Assembly (NCBI RefSeq): GCF_004011175.1
Contig: NZ_RQXX01000003.1
Coordinates: 434,001 to 498,000 of the forward strand
DNA: 64,000 nt
Reading direction: 5' to 3'
Origin: Mesobaculum littorinae
GTDB taxonomy: Bacteria; Pseudomonadota; Alphaproteobacteria; Rhodobacterales; Rhodobacteraceae
The notes beneath the pieces are model-generated. The model had not been told where the DNA came from and did not search any database. It worked only from the letters and a program-made list of their open reading frames with translations. Numbering within the stretch: position 1 is the first letter of the stretch; each line of letters opens with the position of its first letter. A program made the translations under genes and the position numbers. Shown here in pieces: positions 36,148-43,959 of this stretch.

Positions 36148-36910
36148 TCTCGCCCTGCTGATCGACGCGGCCCGTGCGGCGGGTGCGATCGCGCTGGGGC
36201 ATTGGCGCCAGCAGCCGAAGACATGGTCGAAATCCGACGACACCCCGGTGACCGAGGCCGACCTGGCCGTGGACCGGGCGCTGCACGCGACGCTGACCGC
36301 CGCGCGCCCCGGCTACGCGTGGCTGAGCGAGGAAAGCCCCGACGCCCCGGACCGTGCCGCACACGAACGCGCCTTCATCGTCGATCCCATCGACGGCACC
36401 CGGTCCTTCGCGGCGGGCGACGAGATCTGGGCCCATTCCCTTGCCGTCTGCGAGGGGGGCCAGATCACCGCGGCGGTGGTCTACCTTCCGGTGTCGGACC
36501 GGCTTTATGCCGCCGCGCGCGGGCAGGGGGCCACGCTGAACGGCACGCGGCTGCGGGTGTCGGCGCGCGCCGGAGTGGCGGGCGCCAGCCTCGCCGCCTC
36601 GCGCCCCGTTCTGAACGACAGGCACTGGCAGGGGCGGGCGCCCGCTTTCGACCGCCGGTTCCATCCCGCTCTGTCCTTCCGCATGTGCCTCGTGGCCGAG
36701 GGGCAGGTCGACGCGATGCTCAGCTTCCGCGAAACGTGGGAATGGGATATCGCCGCCGGCGCCCTGCTGATCGCCGAGGCCGGGGGCACCGTGACCGACA
36801 GCCGCGGCGGCGTGCTGCAGTTCAACTCGCTGTCGCGCCAGAGCCGCGGCATCCTCGGGGCCGGCCCGGCGCTGCACGGCGACATCCTGGCGTGCACCGC
36901 GCCCGGCTGA
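36134..36910 (+). CDS. cysQ: Inositol monophosphatase-family phosphatase (CysQ-like)
   Basis: 258 residues from TTG 36134, which overlaps pmbA by 14 bases; no ATG or GTG precedes the domain. Lithium-sensitive phosphatase motifs: TEADLAVDR, LSEESPD (metal glutamate), FIVDPIDGTRSF and ETWEWDIAAGALL. CysQ removes 3'-phosphate from PAP, relieving inhibition of sulfate assimilation; inositol phosphatase activity is the alternative. The neighbourhood (pmbA, DUF4170, waaA) is that of annotated cysQ genes in related bacteria. Confidence 0.85.
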   Translation: MPATDLALLIDAARAAGAIALGHWRQQPKTWSKSDDTPVTEADLAVDRALHATLTAARPGYAWLSEESPDAPDRAAHERAFIVDPIDGTRSFAAGDEIWAHSLAVCEGGQITAAVVYLPVSDRLYAAARGQGATLNGTRLRVSARAGVAGASLAASRPVLNDRHWQGRAPAFDRRFHPALSFRMCLVAEGQVDAMLSFRETWEWDIAAGALLIAEAGGTVTDSRGGVLQFNSLSRQSRGILGAGPALHGDILACTAPG

Positions 36911-37066
36911 GGTCGCGGCGGCCCCGGTCGGGGCCTGAGGCGCGTGGTCGTTCGGGGTGCCCGGCCCGGTGCCGGAGATGCAGCAACGTCGCGGTATTGC
37001 GTGGTTGACCCCGGCGCGGCGGCGTCTATCGTCCGCCGCGACAGCCACAAGAAGGGGAAGAACGGC

Positions 37067-37312
37067 ATGACACAGCGCCTGCACCTGGTTTTCGGCGGCG
37101 AGCTCGTCGATCCCTCGAAGAACGTGTTCAAGAACGTGGGCGAGATCCACATCGTCGGCATGTATCCCGACTATGCCTCGGCCTACAACGCCTGGAAATC
37201 CGAGGCGCAGCGCACGGTCGACAACGCCCACATGCGCTATTTCATCGCCCACCTGCACCGGCTGCGCGACGAGGAAACCGCCGCCTCGCCGACCGAGGAG
37301 CTTGGTCTCTGA
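37067..37312 (+). CDS. DUF4170-family protein
   Basis: 81 residues. RLHLVFGGELVDPSKNVFKN, then VGMYPDYASAYNAWKSEAQR and DNAHMRYFIAHLHRL, are typical of DUF4170, a small alphaproteobacterial family usually found between cysQ and waaA. Function unknown; it may assist lipopolysaccharide synthesis by association. AAGGGGAAG precedes ATG 37067. The stop TGA overlaps the inferred CTG start of waaA. Confidence 0.9.
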   Translation: MTQRLHLVFGGELVDPSKNVFKNVGEIHIVGMYPDYASAYNAWKSEAQRTVDNAHMRYFIAHLHRLRDEETAASPTEELGL

Positions 37313-38526
37313 CGATCTGGCTGCACTTCGCCGAAGACCAATCCGCGGACGCCGCCGGCGATCTTCTTCTCCGCCTGGCCGAGCTGCAGCCCGACCTCGA
37401 TGCCGTGGTGACCAGCGACAGCGACACCGTGCCGCTCGACCTGCCGCGCTGCGCCCGGGTCACCGGTGCGCCGGTGCAGACACCGCGCGCGGTGCGCCAG
37501 TTCCTCGAGGCGCATCGGATCGAGGCGGTGCTGTGGGTCGGTGACCTGATCGGCCCCTACGCGGCGCAATGCCATCGTGCCGGGGTGCCGGCGGTCTGGG
37601 CCAACCCGACGCTGCGCGGCGGCGGCGCGTGGCGGCGGCTCGCCCCCTTTGCCTCGGGCCCGCCTTACGAAGGCGTGCGCGCGGTGATCGCCCCCCGCGG
37701 ACCCGAGGCGCAGCGGCTGGCCCGCACGCCGGGGCTTCAGGGGCGGGTCGAAACGCCCGGGCCGCTGATGCGCGGCGGCATCGTGCTGCCCTACGACATC
37801 GAAGAGCGCGATGCGCTGGCGCAGATCCTGGCGGCGCGGCCGGTCTGGCTGGCGGCCTGCGCGGCCCCGGACGAGATCGGCGCGGTGCTGACGGCGCACC
37901 AGCATGCCGCGCGCCTGTCTCACCGGCTGCTTCTGATCCTGTCGCCGGATCGCCTGGACGACATCACGACCCTGCGGGCGCGGGTCGAGGCGGCGGGCCT
38001 GCGCGCCGCCCTGCGGTCGGACGGCGAAGACCCCGAGGAAGAGACGCAGGTGCTGATCGCCGATCTGCCGGACGAGCTGGGGCTGTGGTATCGCCTCGCC
38101 CCGATCACCTTTCTGGGGCAGACGCTGATCGCCGTGCCGGGCGCCCGCGGGCGGTCGCCGTTCGAGCCTGCGGCGCTGGGATCGACCGTGCTGCACGGGC
38201 CGGCGACCTCGGGCTACCCCGGCGACTATGTGCGGCTGCACCGGGCGGGTGCGGCGCATGGTGTCGCCTCGGGCGAAGAGCTGGGCGTCGCGGTGGCGCG
38301 GCTTTTGTCCCCCGATGCCGCCGCCGAGATGGCGCAGCGGGCGTGGATCGCGGTGACCGAGGGCGCCGAGGCCACCAACCGCATCGTCGAGCTTCTGTCA
38401 CAGATGCTGTCCGAAGGCGCCGCAGCCCGCACCGGTCGGCAGGACAAGGGGCAGGAGCCGCGTCCGGGCGCCGCGCCGGGGAACGTGGAGGCCCAGCCCC
38501 GCAACGCGTCGCGGACGGGGCCCTGA
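37309..38526 (+). CDS. waaA: 3-deoxy-D-manno-octulosonic acid (Kdo) transferase, divergent form
   Basis: 405 residues if read from CTG 37309. Homology-like sequence (TIWLHFAEDQSADAAGDLLL) begins right after the DUF4170 stop, but no ATG, GTG or TTG exists before GTG 37405, which would remove 32 residues of the domain. CTG 37309 overlaps the upstream TGA and has GAGGAG 10 bases before it. Family features: VLWVGDLIGPY, LAACAAPDEIGAVL, FEPAALGSTVLHGP and SYRLAPITFLG-type acceptor loop (YRLAPITFLG). WaaA transfers Kdo to lipid A. The N-terminal membrane anchor of E. coli WaaA is missing. lpxK follows with a TGATG overlap. Confidence 0.83.
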   Translation: MTIWLHFAEDQSADAAGDLLLRLAELQPDLDAVVTSDSDTVPLDLPRCARVTGAPVQTPRAVRQFLEAHRIEAVLWVGDLIGPYAAQCHRAGVPAVWANPTLRGGGAWRRLAPFASGPPYEGVRAVIAPRGPEAQRLARTPGLQGRVETPGPLMRGGIVLPYDIEERDALAQILAARPVWLAACAAPDEIGAVLTAHQHAARLSHRLLLILSPDRLDDITTLRARVEAAGLRAALRSDGEDPEEETQVLIADLPDELGLWYRLAPITFLGQTLIAVPGARGRSPFEPAALGSTVLHGPATSGYPGDYVRLHRAGAAHGVASGEELGVAVARLLSPDAAAEMAQRAWIAVTEGAEATNRIVELLSQMLSEGAAARTGRQDKGQEPRPGAAPGNVEAQPRNASRTGP

Positions 38527-39527
38527 TGCGCGCGCCGCGGCATTGGTCGCGCCCGCCCGACAGCCCGGGCTGGCAGGCGCGGACCCTGGCACCGCTGGGC
38601 TGGCTTTATGCCCGCGAAACGGCGCGGCGCACCGGGGGGGCGCGGCCCCGCGCACCGGTGCCGGTGATCTGCATCGGCAACCTCAGCGCCGGGGGGACGG
38701 GCAAGACGCCGGCGGCCATCGCGCTGGCGCAGCACCTGTCGGATACCGGCCACCGCGTGCAGTTCCTGTCGCGGGGGCATGGCGGGCGCCTTGCGGGGCC
38801 GGCGCAGGTCGATCCGGCGCGTCATACCTCTGCCGATGTCGGGGACGAACCGCTGCTGCTTTCGGCCTTCGGCCCCGCCTGGGTGGCCCGCGACCGGCTG
38901 GAAGGCGCGCGTGCCGCGGCCCGGGCGGGGGCCGAGGTCGTGCTGATGGACGACGGGTTCCAGTCGGCGACGCTGGCCCCGGACCTGTCGATCCTGATCG
39001 TCGATGCGGCGACGGGCTTCGGCAACGGTCGGGTGATCCCCGCGGGCCCGCTGCGCGAACCGGTGGCGGCCGGGCTGGCCCGGGCCGACGCGGTGCTGAG
39101 CGTGGGCGCGCCCGAGGCGCAGGCCGGGTTCGACGCGGCATGGCCCGCGGCGGGGGCCCTGCCGCGGCTGCGCGGCCGGATCGCGCCGTTGCAGACGGGG
39201 ATGGACTGGTCGGACCTGCGCGTCGTGGCCTTTGCCGGGATCGGCCGGCCCGAGAAGTTCTTTGCCACGTTGCGGGACATGGGCGCCCGGATCGCCGCCG
39301 CGCATGCGCTGGGCGATCACGAACCCATCGCCCCGGCGCTGTTCCAAAGGCTGCTGCAGGAGGCGCGGCAGGCGCATGCCCAGCTAGTCACCACAGAAAA
39401 GGACGCGGTGCGCCTGTCGCCGCAGGAACGGCGCGAGGTTCTGGTGCTGCCGGTGCGGATGACGGTCGCGGACTGGGCGCCGCTCGCCCCGCTTCTGACG
39501 GGGATGCTTGCCGACCGGCGGGGCTGA
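38526..39527 (+). CDS. lpxK: Tetraacyldisaccharide 4'-kinase
   Basis: 333 residues. Walker A loop GNLSAGGTGKTPAAIALA, then FLSRGHGGRLAGPAQVD, VGDEPLLLSAF and LMDDGFQ are diagnostic of LpxK, which phosphorylates the 4' position of the lipid A disaccharide at the inner membrane. Start overlaps the waaA stop. Last gene of the plus-strand lipopolysaccharide run; converges on dsbA. Confidence 0.95.
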   Translation: MRAPRHWSRPPDSPGWQARTLAPLGWLYARETARRTGGARPRAPVPVICIGNLSAGGTGKTPAAIALAQHLSDTGHRVQFLSRGHGGRLAGPAQVDPARHTSADVGDEPLLLSAFGPAWVARDRLEGARAAARAGAEVVLMDDGFQSATLAPDLSILIVDAATGFGNGRVIPAGPLREPVAAGLARADAVLSVGAPEAQAGFDAAWPAAGALPRLRGRIAPLQTGMDWSDLRVVAFAGIGRPEKFFATLRDMGARIAAAHALGDHEPIAPALFQRLLQEARQAHAQLVTTEKDAVRLSPQERREVLVLPVRMTVADWAPLAPLLTGMLADRRG

Positions 39528-39613
39528 CCGACCCCGACGCGTGGCGGCGCCCCGGGATCAGCGGGGGTGCAGAGGGCGCGCCCGGGCCCATTGGGCCGGG
39601 CGCGCGGCCGCGA

Positions 39614-40510
39614 TCACTGGGCGGCTTCGATCTGTTCGTCGAGCGTTTCGGCGAAGGCGTCGTAACCCATGTTCGAGAATTTCTCGCCGTTGATGATGAA
39701 GGACGGCGTCGCGTCGATCCCGTCCTCCTGGCTGGTCTCCTCGAACCGGGCGACGAGCGCCTCGGCCATCTCGGCGTCTTGCAGGCAGGCGTCGAGCGTG
39801 GCTTCGTCCATGCCGGCGGTCTTGCCGATGCGGCGCAGGTTGGCGGCGATCTCGGCGGGCTGACCCCGGGTCCATTCGCGCTGCCGTTCGAAGATCACGT
39901 CGGCGATGCCGAAATACCGCTCTTCGCCGCCGCAGCGCGCGACCATCCCGGCCCAGAGACCGAAGCGGTCGAAATAGACCTCGCGGAAGACGAAGCGCAC
40001 GTCGCCGCTGTCGATGTAGTTGGCCTTGATCTGCGGCAGGACATCCTGGTGGAAATGCGCGCAGTGCGGGCAGGTGAAGCTGGCGTATTCGACCACCGTG
40101 ACCGGCGCATCGGCGTCGCCCATCGTCATCTCGACCACCTTCGGCGCGGATCCGGTATCCGCATCGGCGGCGGTGTCCGTCGCGGTCTCCGCAGCAGTCT
40201 CGGCGCCAGTGTCGGCGGCCTCTTCACCCTCGGCGGCCTCTTCGGCCCCGGTTTCGGAATCCGTGCTGTCCTGATCCGAGGCGCCCGTGTCGGTTACGCC
40301 CGTGTCGCTTGCACCCATTTCGGTCGAGCCCGGAGTGCCGGTCTCGGCGCCGGCTTCCGTCTCGGTCCCCGTGCCGGTGTCCGTCTCGGTCGCCTGCGCC
40401 GACGCTGCCATCGACAACGGGCCGGTCGCGGTGCCGGCGACGTCGCCGATCAGAAGCCCGCCGGCGGACAGCAGGATCGCGGCCGGGACGGATGCGAGAA
40501 ATCGGGTCAT
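39614..40510 (-). CDS. DsbA-family thiol oxidoreductase with long acidic linker
   Basis: 298 residues. Signal peptide or anchor at 1-40 (FLASVPAAILLSAGGLLIG). Residues 41-121 are almost only T, E, A, G, D and S, a low-complexity, strongly acidic linker. The thioredoxin-fold DsbA domain follows, with the active site C147-P-H-C150 in YASFTCPHCAHF and the cis-proline region DGIDATPSFIINGEKF. It likely forms or exchanges disulfides in the periplasm, held away from the membrane by the linker. ATG 40510 follows AGAGG. The DUF721 gene ends 10 bases upstream, so the two are one transcript. Confidence 0.9.
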   Translation of the reverse strand: MTRFLASVPAAILLSAGGLLIGDVAGTATGPLSMAASAQATETDTGTGTETEAGAETGTPGSTEMGASDTGVTDTGASDQDSTDSETGAEEAAEGEEAADTGAETAAETATDTAADADTGSAPKVVEMTMGDADAPVTVVEYASFTCPHCAHFHQDVLPQIKANYIDSGDVRFVFREVYFDRFGLWAGMVARCGGEERYFGIADVIFERQREWTRGQPAEIAANLRRIGKTAGMDEATLDACLQDAEMAEALVARFEETSQEDGIDATPSFIINGEKFSNMGYDAFAETLDEQIEAAQ

Positions 40511-40520
40511 AAAAAAGCCT

Positions 40521-41063
40521 CTAGGTCTTGTGTTTCGCTGCAAGAACGTTGCGGGCCAGCGCCTCGAGCGCGGTGCGCAGGCCCTCGTCGCCCACCGGGG
40601 CCGCGGCCTGCGCGGCATCCTTGGTGATCCGCGCCTCGGCCTCGGGCGTCGGGCGGGGTTTCTGTTTCGGGGCATGGGCAAAGGCGGGCTTGCCCTCGGC
40701 AAAGCCCTGCGGGGCGGTCTGGGTGATGCGGACGCGGGAAATCGCTGCGTAGCCGTAGCAGGCATTCACCCGCTCGCGGATCTTTTCCTTCTGCATCTCC
40801 AGCATCGGCGCCATCGCCCCCGTGGTCAGCAGGGTCAGCGTCGCGCCGAACCCCTTGCGGCCGTAGCTGACATCGGCGGGGCGCGCCATGCCCGCGGTGT
40901 CGGTTCCCACGATCTCGTCCCAGTGGGTCAGAAGGCGGGTGATCGCGAAGCCCCGGCTTTCGCCGGCTTCGCGGATCCGCCGTTCCAGCAGGGTCCCGGT
41001 CTGGCGGAACCCGCGCCCGCCGCGCCGCTGCCTGCCCCCCGTGCTGCCCTCGGCCATCGCCAT
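40521..41063 (-). CDS. DUF721 (DciA-like) protein
   Basis: 180 residues. HWDEIVGTDTAGMARPADVS and GFGATLTLLTTGAMAPML, then YGYAAISRVRITQT, are the DUF721 core. The family includes DciA, a loader/operator of the replicative helicase DnaB, but short alphaproteobacterial members also occur beside mutY without proven role. The N-terminus is basic (GGRQRRGGRGFRQTG). ATG 41063 is favoured, 41057 possible. Divergent from mutY across 168 bases and followed by dsbA. Confidence 0.82.
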   Translation of the reverse strand: MAMAEGSTGGRQRRGGRGFRQTGTLLERRIREAGESRGFAITRLLTHWDEIVGTDTAGMARPADVSYGRKGFGATLTLLTTGAMAPMLEMQKEKIRERVNACYGYAAISRVRITQTAPQGFAEGKPAFAHAPKQKPRPTPEAEARITKDAAQAAAPVGDEGLRTALEALARNVLAAKHKT

Positions 41064-41231
41064 TCCGTCCTGCTTGCCCCCTGCGGGTCGCCGTGCGACC
41101 CCCGGGGCGTGGGCTGATCGCAGGGGGCGCGGCCTTGTGACCGGGGCGCCCTGTCCTGCGGATGTCTTGGAACTATTGTAACCCCGGGGCCGGGGCAGGC
41201 CAGAGCGAAGGCCGTGCGGGAGGCATAAAGA

Positions 41232-42329
41232 TTGCGTGACGAAGAGCTGAGCGCGACGTTGCTGGCGTGGTACGGGCGCCATGGCCGGGATCTGCCGTGG
41301 CGCGTCGGCCCCGCCGCGCGGCTGGCGGGAGCGCGGCCCGATCCCTATGCCGTGTGGCTGTCCGAGGTGATGCTGCAACAGACCACGGTTGCCGCGGTGC
41401 GGGACTATTTCCGCCGCTTCACCGCGCTCTGGCCCGATGTGCACGCGCTGGCCGCGGCCGAGGATGGCGCGGTGATGGGCGAATGGGCCGGGCTTGGCTA
41501 CTATGCCCGCGCCCGCAACCTGCTGAAATGCGCGCGCGTCGTGTCGGCCGAGCTGGGCGGGCGGTTTCCCGATACGGTCGAGGGGTTGCGCGCATTGCCG
41601 GGCATCGGCCCTTATACCGCCGCAGCAGTCGCCGCGATCGCGTTCGACCGGCCCGCAACGGTGGTCGACGGCAATGTCGAGCGGGTGATGTCGCGCCTGT
41701 TCCTGGTCGAAACGCCGCTGCCGCAGGCCAAGGGACCCCTGACCGAGCTTGCCGGACGGCTGACGCCACCAGTGCATCCGGGCGACCATGCGCAGGCGGT
41801 GATGGACCTGGGCGCCACGATCTGCACGCCGCGCAATCCCGCCTGCGGCATCTGCCCGTGGCGCGACCCCTGCGCAGCCCGCGCGGCGGGCGTGCAGGCC
41901 GATTTGCCCCGCAAGGCGCCGAAGAAGGCCAAGCCGGTGCGCCACGGGATCATCTGGGTCGCCCGCCGCGACGACGGGGCGTGGTTTCTGGAGCGGCGGC
42001 CGGAAACGGGGCTTCTGGGCGGCATGCTGGGCTGGCCCGGCAGCGACTGGGTCGAGGGCGCGCCGCCCGCGGATCCGATGCCGCCGCTTTCCGCCGGGTG
42101 GCAGGACACGGGCGAGGAGGTGCGCCACACCTTTACCCATTTCCACCTGCGCCTGCGCCTCTGGATCGCGCAGGTCGGGCCGCAGGCGGGCTGTGCCGGG
42201 GATGGCGGGGCGGATGAGCTGCAAAGCGGGCGCGGCTTCGTTCCGGCCGGGGCATTCCGCCCCTCTGACCTGCCGACCCTCATGCGCAAGGCCTTCGACC
42301 TTGCCCGGCCGCGCCTGACCGATGATTGA
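41232..42329 (+). CDS. mutY: A/G-specific adenine glycosylase
   Basis: 365 residues from TTG 41232 (GGGAGG 8 bases upstream). HhH-GPD glycosylase: WLSEVMLQQTTV holds the catalytic glutamate, LPGIGPYTAAAVAAIAF the helix-hairpin-helix, VDGNVERVMSRLF the catalytic aspartate, and CTPRNPACGICPWRDPC the four-cysteine Fe-S loop. The C-terminal Nudix-like domain recognises 8-oxoG (ETGLLGGMLGWPG). It removes adenine mispaired with 8-oxoguanine. Confidence 0.95.
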   Translation: MRDEELSATLLAWYGRHGRDLPWRVGPAARLAGARPDPYAVWLSEVMLQQTTVAAVRDYFRRFTALWPDVHALAAAEDGAVMGEWAGLGYYARARNLLKCARVVSAELGGRFPDTVEGLRALPGIGPYTAAAVAAIAFDRPATVVDGNVERVMSRLFLVETPLPQAKGPLTELAGRLTPPVHPGDHAQAVMDLGATICTPRNPACGICPWRDPCAARAAGVQADLPRKAPKKAKPVRHGIIWVARRDDGAWFLERRPETGLLGGMLGWPGSDWVEGAPPADPMPPLSAGWQDTGEEVRHTFTHFHLRLRLWIAQVGPQAGCAGDGGADELQSGRGFVPAGAFRPSDLPTLMRKAFDLARPRLTDD

Positions 42330-42426
42330 CCGAAGGGGGGCGGCGGTTGCGCAGGCCGGGCCCGTCGGTCGAAGGCCTATGGCGTATCCGCAGGGCGGTG
42401 GGGCGTCTTGCACCCGGCCACGGCGC

Positions 42427-42442
42427 TGTTTCACGTGACACT
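42427..42442. promoter_or_regulatory. parS-like 16-mer
   Basis: TGTTTCACGTGACACT agrees with the general ParB-binding parS consensus TGTTTCACGTGAAACA at 14 of 16 positions, including the central CACGTG. parA/parB are not in the window. It may be a secondary parS, a site for a bHLH-like factor, or chance. Confidence 0.3.
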
Positions 42443-42472
42443 GCAGAAGGTTGCGCCTTGGCGGCGGCCCAT

Positions 42473-42524
42473 GGGGGGGGCGTGCGACGGGGGGGGCGTG
42501 CGACGGGGGGGGCGTGCGTCGGGG
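42473..42524 (+). repeat. G-tract tandem repeat (16-bp unit), G-quadruplex candidate
   Basis: Three G8 runs (42473-42480, 42489-42496, 42505-42512) alternate with CGTGCGAC, CGTGCGAC and CGTGCGTC; a G4 run (42521-42524) follows. The repeating unit is CGTGCGACGGGGGGGG. A further G6 run lies at 42535-42540. Array and runs lie about 180-250 bp upstream of alkB. Confidence 0.93.
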
Positions 42525-42719
42525 AGCAGTGCGTGGGGGGCTGCGACCCTGACGGGCCACCGACCCGATCGGTTACGGGCGCACCGGCGCGCGTCGGTCG
42601 CCGCTCCGGCCCGCGTCGAGTGGGTGGGCGGTACGGATGATTGAGCGAAGCTTGCCGGCGCGCTATGGTGATCCGACCGCATAGCCCGCGGACCTTTCCC
42701 GCGGCAGGAGGCCTGGCCG

Positions 42720-43886
42720 ATGGCGACCCCCGAAACATCCGACGCGCCGGCGCAGGCCTCTGTGACCGCGGCCATTCACCTGCGCGCGGCGCTGCCCTTC
42801 TGGCTGTCGATCCTGCTGATCCCGCTGACGCTCTTCGTGGCATCACGCGGCGGCTGGTGGCTCCTGCTGCTGCCGGGTGTGACGTGGTACCTGTTTTCGA
42901 TTCTCGACACGCTGGCCGGGCTGAACGAGGAGAATGCCGACCCGATGACGCCCGAGACCGACCTCTTTTGGTATCGCGCCATCACGATGATCTGGTTCCC
43001 GGCGCAGGTTCTGCTGGTGATGGGGCTGATCGCGTGGATGCCCCACGCGACGCACCTGGGCGGCTGGGAAAAGGTCGGGCTGTTCGCCGGGGTCGGCGTG
43101 GTCACCGGCACCATCGGCATCAACTACTCGCACGAGCTGATGCACCAGACCAACCGGGTCGAACGCTGGCTGGGCGATTTGCTACTGGCGATGGTGCTTT
43201 ACGGGCATTTCCGCTCCGAGCACCTGCTGGTGCACCACCGCTATGTCGGCACCCCGCGCGATCCGGTCACGGCACGCTACAACGAAGGCTTTCACCGCTT
43301 CTTTGCCCGGGTCCTGCGGCAAAGCCTTGTCTCGTCGTTCCTTGCCGAAAGGGCGCTGCTGGCGCGGCGCGGACTGCCCTGGAGGCACCGGCGCAATCCG
43401 TTCTGGCGTTACTGGGGGCTGCAGGCGGGGTTCCTGGCCCTGGCGGTGGTGTTGGGCGGCTGGCAGGGACTGGGGCTGTTCGTGCTTCAGGCCGCCGTCG
43501 CGGTGTGGCAGCTGGAGCTGACGAACTACGTCGAACATTACGGGCTGACGCGGAAACACCTGGGCAACGGGCGGTACGAACATGTCCAGCCACGGCACAG
43601 CTGGAATGCCTCGCACCGCGCGACGAACTGGCTGCTGATCAACCTGCAACGGCATTCGGACCACCATTACAAGCCCGACCGCAGGTTCCCGCTGCTGCAA
43701 AGCTACGGGGCCGACGAGGCGCCGCAGCTTCCGCACGGCTATCCGCTGATGAACATGGTGGCGATGGTCCCGCCGGTGTGGCGGCGGGTGATGAACCCGC
43801 GGGTGCGGCGCTGGCGAAAGACCTACTACCCCGAGATCACCGACTGGGCCCCCTACAACAAGGGCCGGCTGCCGCTGCCCCGCTAG
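42720..43886 (+). CDS. alkB: AlkB-type alkane 1-monooxygenase
   Basis: 388 residues, about six membrane helices. The membrane fatty acid desaturase-fold histidine boxes are intact: NYSHELMHQ (box 1), SEHLLVHHRYVG (box 2), NYVEHYGL (intermediate motif) and LQRHSDHHYK (box 3), which bind the diiron centre. It hydroxylates medium-chain alkanes at the terminal carbon in the inner membrane, needing rubredoxin and rubredoxin reductase, not encoded nearby. No AlkS/AraC regulator adjoins; the region upstream holds G-tract repeats. Related hydrocarbon hydroxylases with other chain preferences cannot be excluded. Confidence 0.92.
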   Translation: MATPETSDAPAQASVTAAIHLRAALPFWLSILLIPLTLFVASRGGWWLLLLPGVTWYLFSILDTLAGLNEENADPMTPETDLFWYRAITMIWFPAQVLLVMGLIAWMPHATHLGGWEKVGLFAGVGVVTGTIGINYSHELMHQTNRVERWLGDLLLAMVLYGHFRSEHLLVHHRYVGTPRDPVTARYNEGFHRFFARVLRQSLVSSFLAERALLARRGLPWRHRRNPFWRYWGLQAGFLALAVVLGGWQGLGLFVLQAAVAVWQLELTNYVEHYGLTRKHLGNGRYEHVQPRHSWNASHRATNWLLINLQRHSDHHYKPDRRFPLLQSYGADEAPQLPHGYPLMNMVAMVPPVWRRVMNPRVRRWRKTYYPEITDWAPYNKGRLPLPR

Positions 43887-43944
43887 GGACAGCGGCAGAG
43901 ACGGGCGCCCCCCGCGCGCCGACAGCTTCTGCCGCGGGCGCCCG
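43869..43944. other. Interlocking inverted repeats at the 3' end of alkB
   Basis: CTGCCGCT (43869-43876) can pair with AGCGGCAG (43891-43898). GCGGCAGA (43892-43899) can instead pair with TCTGCCGC (43928-43935). CGGGCGCCC (43902-43910) pairs with GGGCGCCCG (43936-43944). The last two stems interleave in H-type pseudoknot order. Probably part of the convergent alkB/reductase transcription end. Confidence 0.6.
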
Positions 43945-43959
43945 CCCCGGGCGACTTGC

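Larger units (their letters stand above)
42330..42719. other. 390-bp gene-free region upstream of alkB
   Basis: No convincing gene. It contains a parS-like sequence (42427-42442) and a G-tract repeat array (42473-42524), described separately. The open frames through it are dominated by glycine/arginine runs and are not protein-like. Confidence 0.6.
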
